This document shows, piece after piece, positions 35,803 through 36,599 of a stretch of DNA of 36,599 bases. Numbering within the stretch: the first letter of the stretch is position 1; each line of letters begins with the position of its first letter. Source of the DNA: Acidimicrobiales bacterium (lineage in GTDB: Bacteria > Actinomycetota > Acidimicrobiia > Acidimicrobiales > Bog-793); contig DATLTN010000031.1 of assembly GCA_035533595.1 (NCBI GenBank), positions 78,363-114,961 of the forward strand. Reading direction: 5' to 3'. The notes below the pieces were generated by a model, which searched no databases, had not been told where the DNA came from, and saw nothing but the letters and a program-made list of their open reading frames with translations. Made by a program: the position numbers and the translations under genes.

Positions 35803-36180
35803 CAAGCCGCTCGGGAGGCTGATAGGGCCACCCGGGCGACGCGGACAGGTGCGGTGATGCCGCTCTGTGAAGCAATTGAGGGCTCATGATCTGGTTTTCA
35901 GATCGAGCCTGAGAGCGTCTCGACACCGCCTTCCTTTAGGAAGCGTGTCCCCGTCGCTCCTTGAGAACGGAATAGGAACAGCCAAAAGCCAGTGCGGGCG
36001 GCTCGGCGTCTTCGGACGATCGGGCCGCACACGGTTGGGCAGAGCTTCGTACTCTGCGCCAACTAGAAGTCAATGCACTGAGAACGGACAACGAAACCGT
36101 TCTTGTGCCAGTTGGTCATGGGCGAGAGCCCGTGGCCGACTCTCCAGATCAAAGCGGGAGCCGCAAGGCGACCGTGAGGT
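35803..36180 (+). other. rRNA 5' leader with a chain of hairpins
   Basis: No gene is supported in these 378 bases. Six inverted repeats follow one another: 35881-35909 (GGCTC + GATCTG stem); 35922-35949 (GACAC + CTTCC stem); 35992-36030 (GTGCGG/CCGCAC, capped by CGTC-TTCG-GACG); 36035-36062 (GCAGAG/CTCTGC); 36081-36103 (AGAACGG/CCGTTCT); and 36110-36141, a 14-bp stem with three G-U pairs and a GAGA tetraloop. AAAAGCCAGTGC near 35984-35995 also recurs in other actinobacterial rRNA leaders as I recall them. These should guide antitermination, folding and RNase processing of the precursor. Confidence 0.6.
35956..35968 (+). promoter_or_regulatory. boxA-like antitermination site in the rRNA leader
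   Basis: GCTCCTTGAGAAC resembles the actinobacterial rRNA boxA (TTTGAGAAC type), the RNA site for NusB/NusE that keeps polymerase elongating through untranslated rRNA. It lies in a single-stranded stretch between two hairpins, 150 bases after the promoter. Confidence 0.5.

Positions 36181-36599
<419 letters not shown>

Overview
This is a very GC-rich window with strong GC bias at third codon positions, many GTG starts (one TTG), and many 1-4 base overlaps between genes. The right edge holds the first ~420 bases of a 16S rRNA gene. Its V1-V2/V3 sequence, with 'CTTGCGCAATGGGCGAAAGC' and 'GGCGAACGGGTGCGTAACAC', fits an actinobacterium and most resembles class Acidimicrobiia from memory. No search could be run, so the lineage is an inference. 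No insertion sequence, CRISPR array, prophage or tRNA gene was seen.

Layout. 1-4.4 kb (accessory): a 5'-truncated MmgE/PrpD gene, a shorter MmgE/PrpD paralogue, and two tandem ATP-grasp-like (Cj0069-type) genes. 4.46-5.02 kb: a C-terminal remnant of a GT87 mannosyltransferase and a small minus-strand coiled-coil protein. 5.07-10.2 kb: hisD-hisC-hisB-hisH-hisA-hisF. 10.3-14.4 kb: a small exported two-cysteine helical protein, a HAD hydrolase in a lower-GC patch, a ~300-base gap, then a DUF1800/DUF1501 pair. 14.4-17.7 kb: groES-like, hisI, trpE, ygfZ-like. 17.8-20.0 kb: a TctC/Bug-type binding protein with a frameshift at a C7 run, a triple direct repeat, and an Asp-box beta-propeller. 20.1-22.2 kb (minus): a sensor kinase and OmpR-type regulator. 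22.3-25.7 kb: trpC-trpF-trpB-trpA. 25.9-26.8 kb: an aldo/keto reductase. 26.9-35.8 kb: argC-argJ-argB-argD-argF-argR-argG-argH followed by mpg. 35.8-36.6 kb: rRNA promoter, structured leader and 16S 5' end.

The genes cover most of histidine synthesis (hisG and hisE are not here), most of tryptophan synthesis (trpD and trpG are not here), and ornithine-to-arginine synthesis via the acetyl cycle with its repressor ArgR. The first genes of four biosynthetic operons (hisD, groES-like/hisI/trpE, trpC, argC) each have a TANNNT box 6-7 bases before the start codon, the spacing expected for leaderless mRNAs. The arg promoter also carries TGCAT/ATGC-type half-sites that could bind ArgR.

The best candidates for undescribed biology are the MmgE/PrpD pair plus ATP-grasp-like pair at the left end, the GroES paralogue heading an amino-acid operon, the homopolymer frameshift in the binding protein, and an rRNA promoter embedded in the end of mpg and sharing a base with its stop codon.
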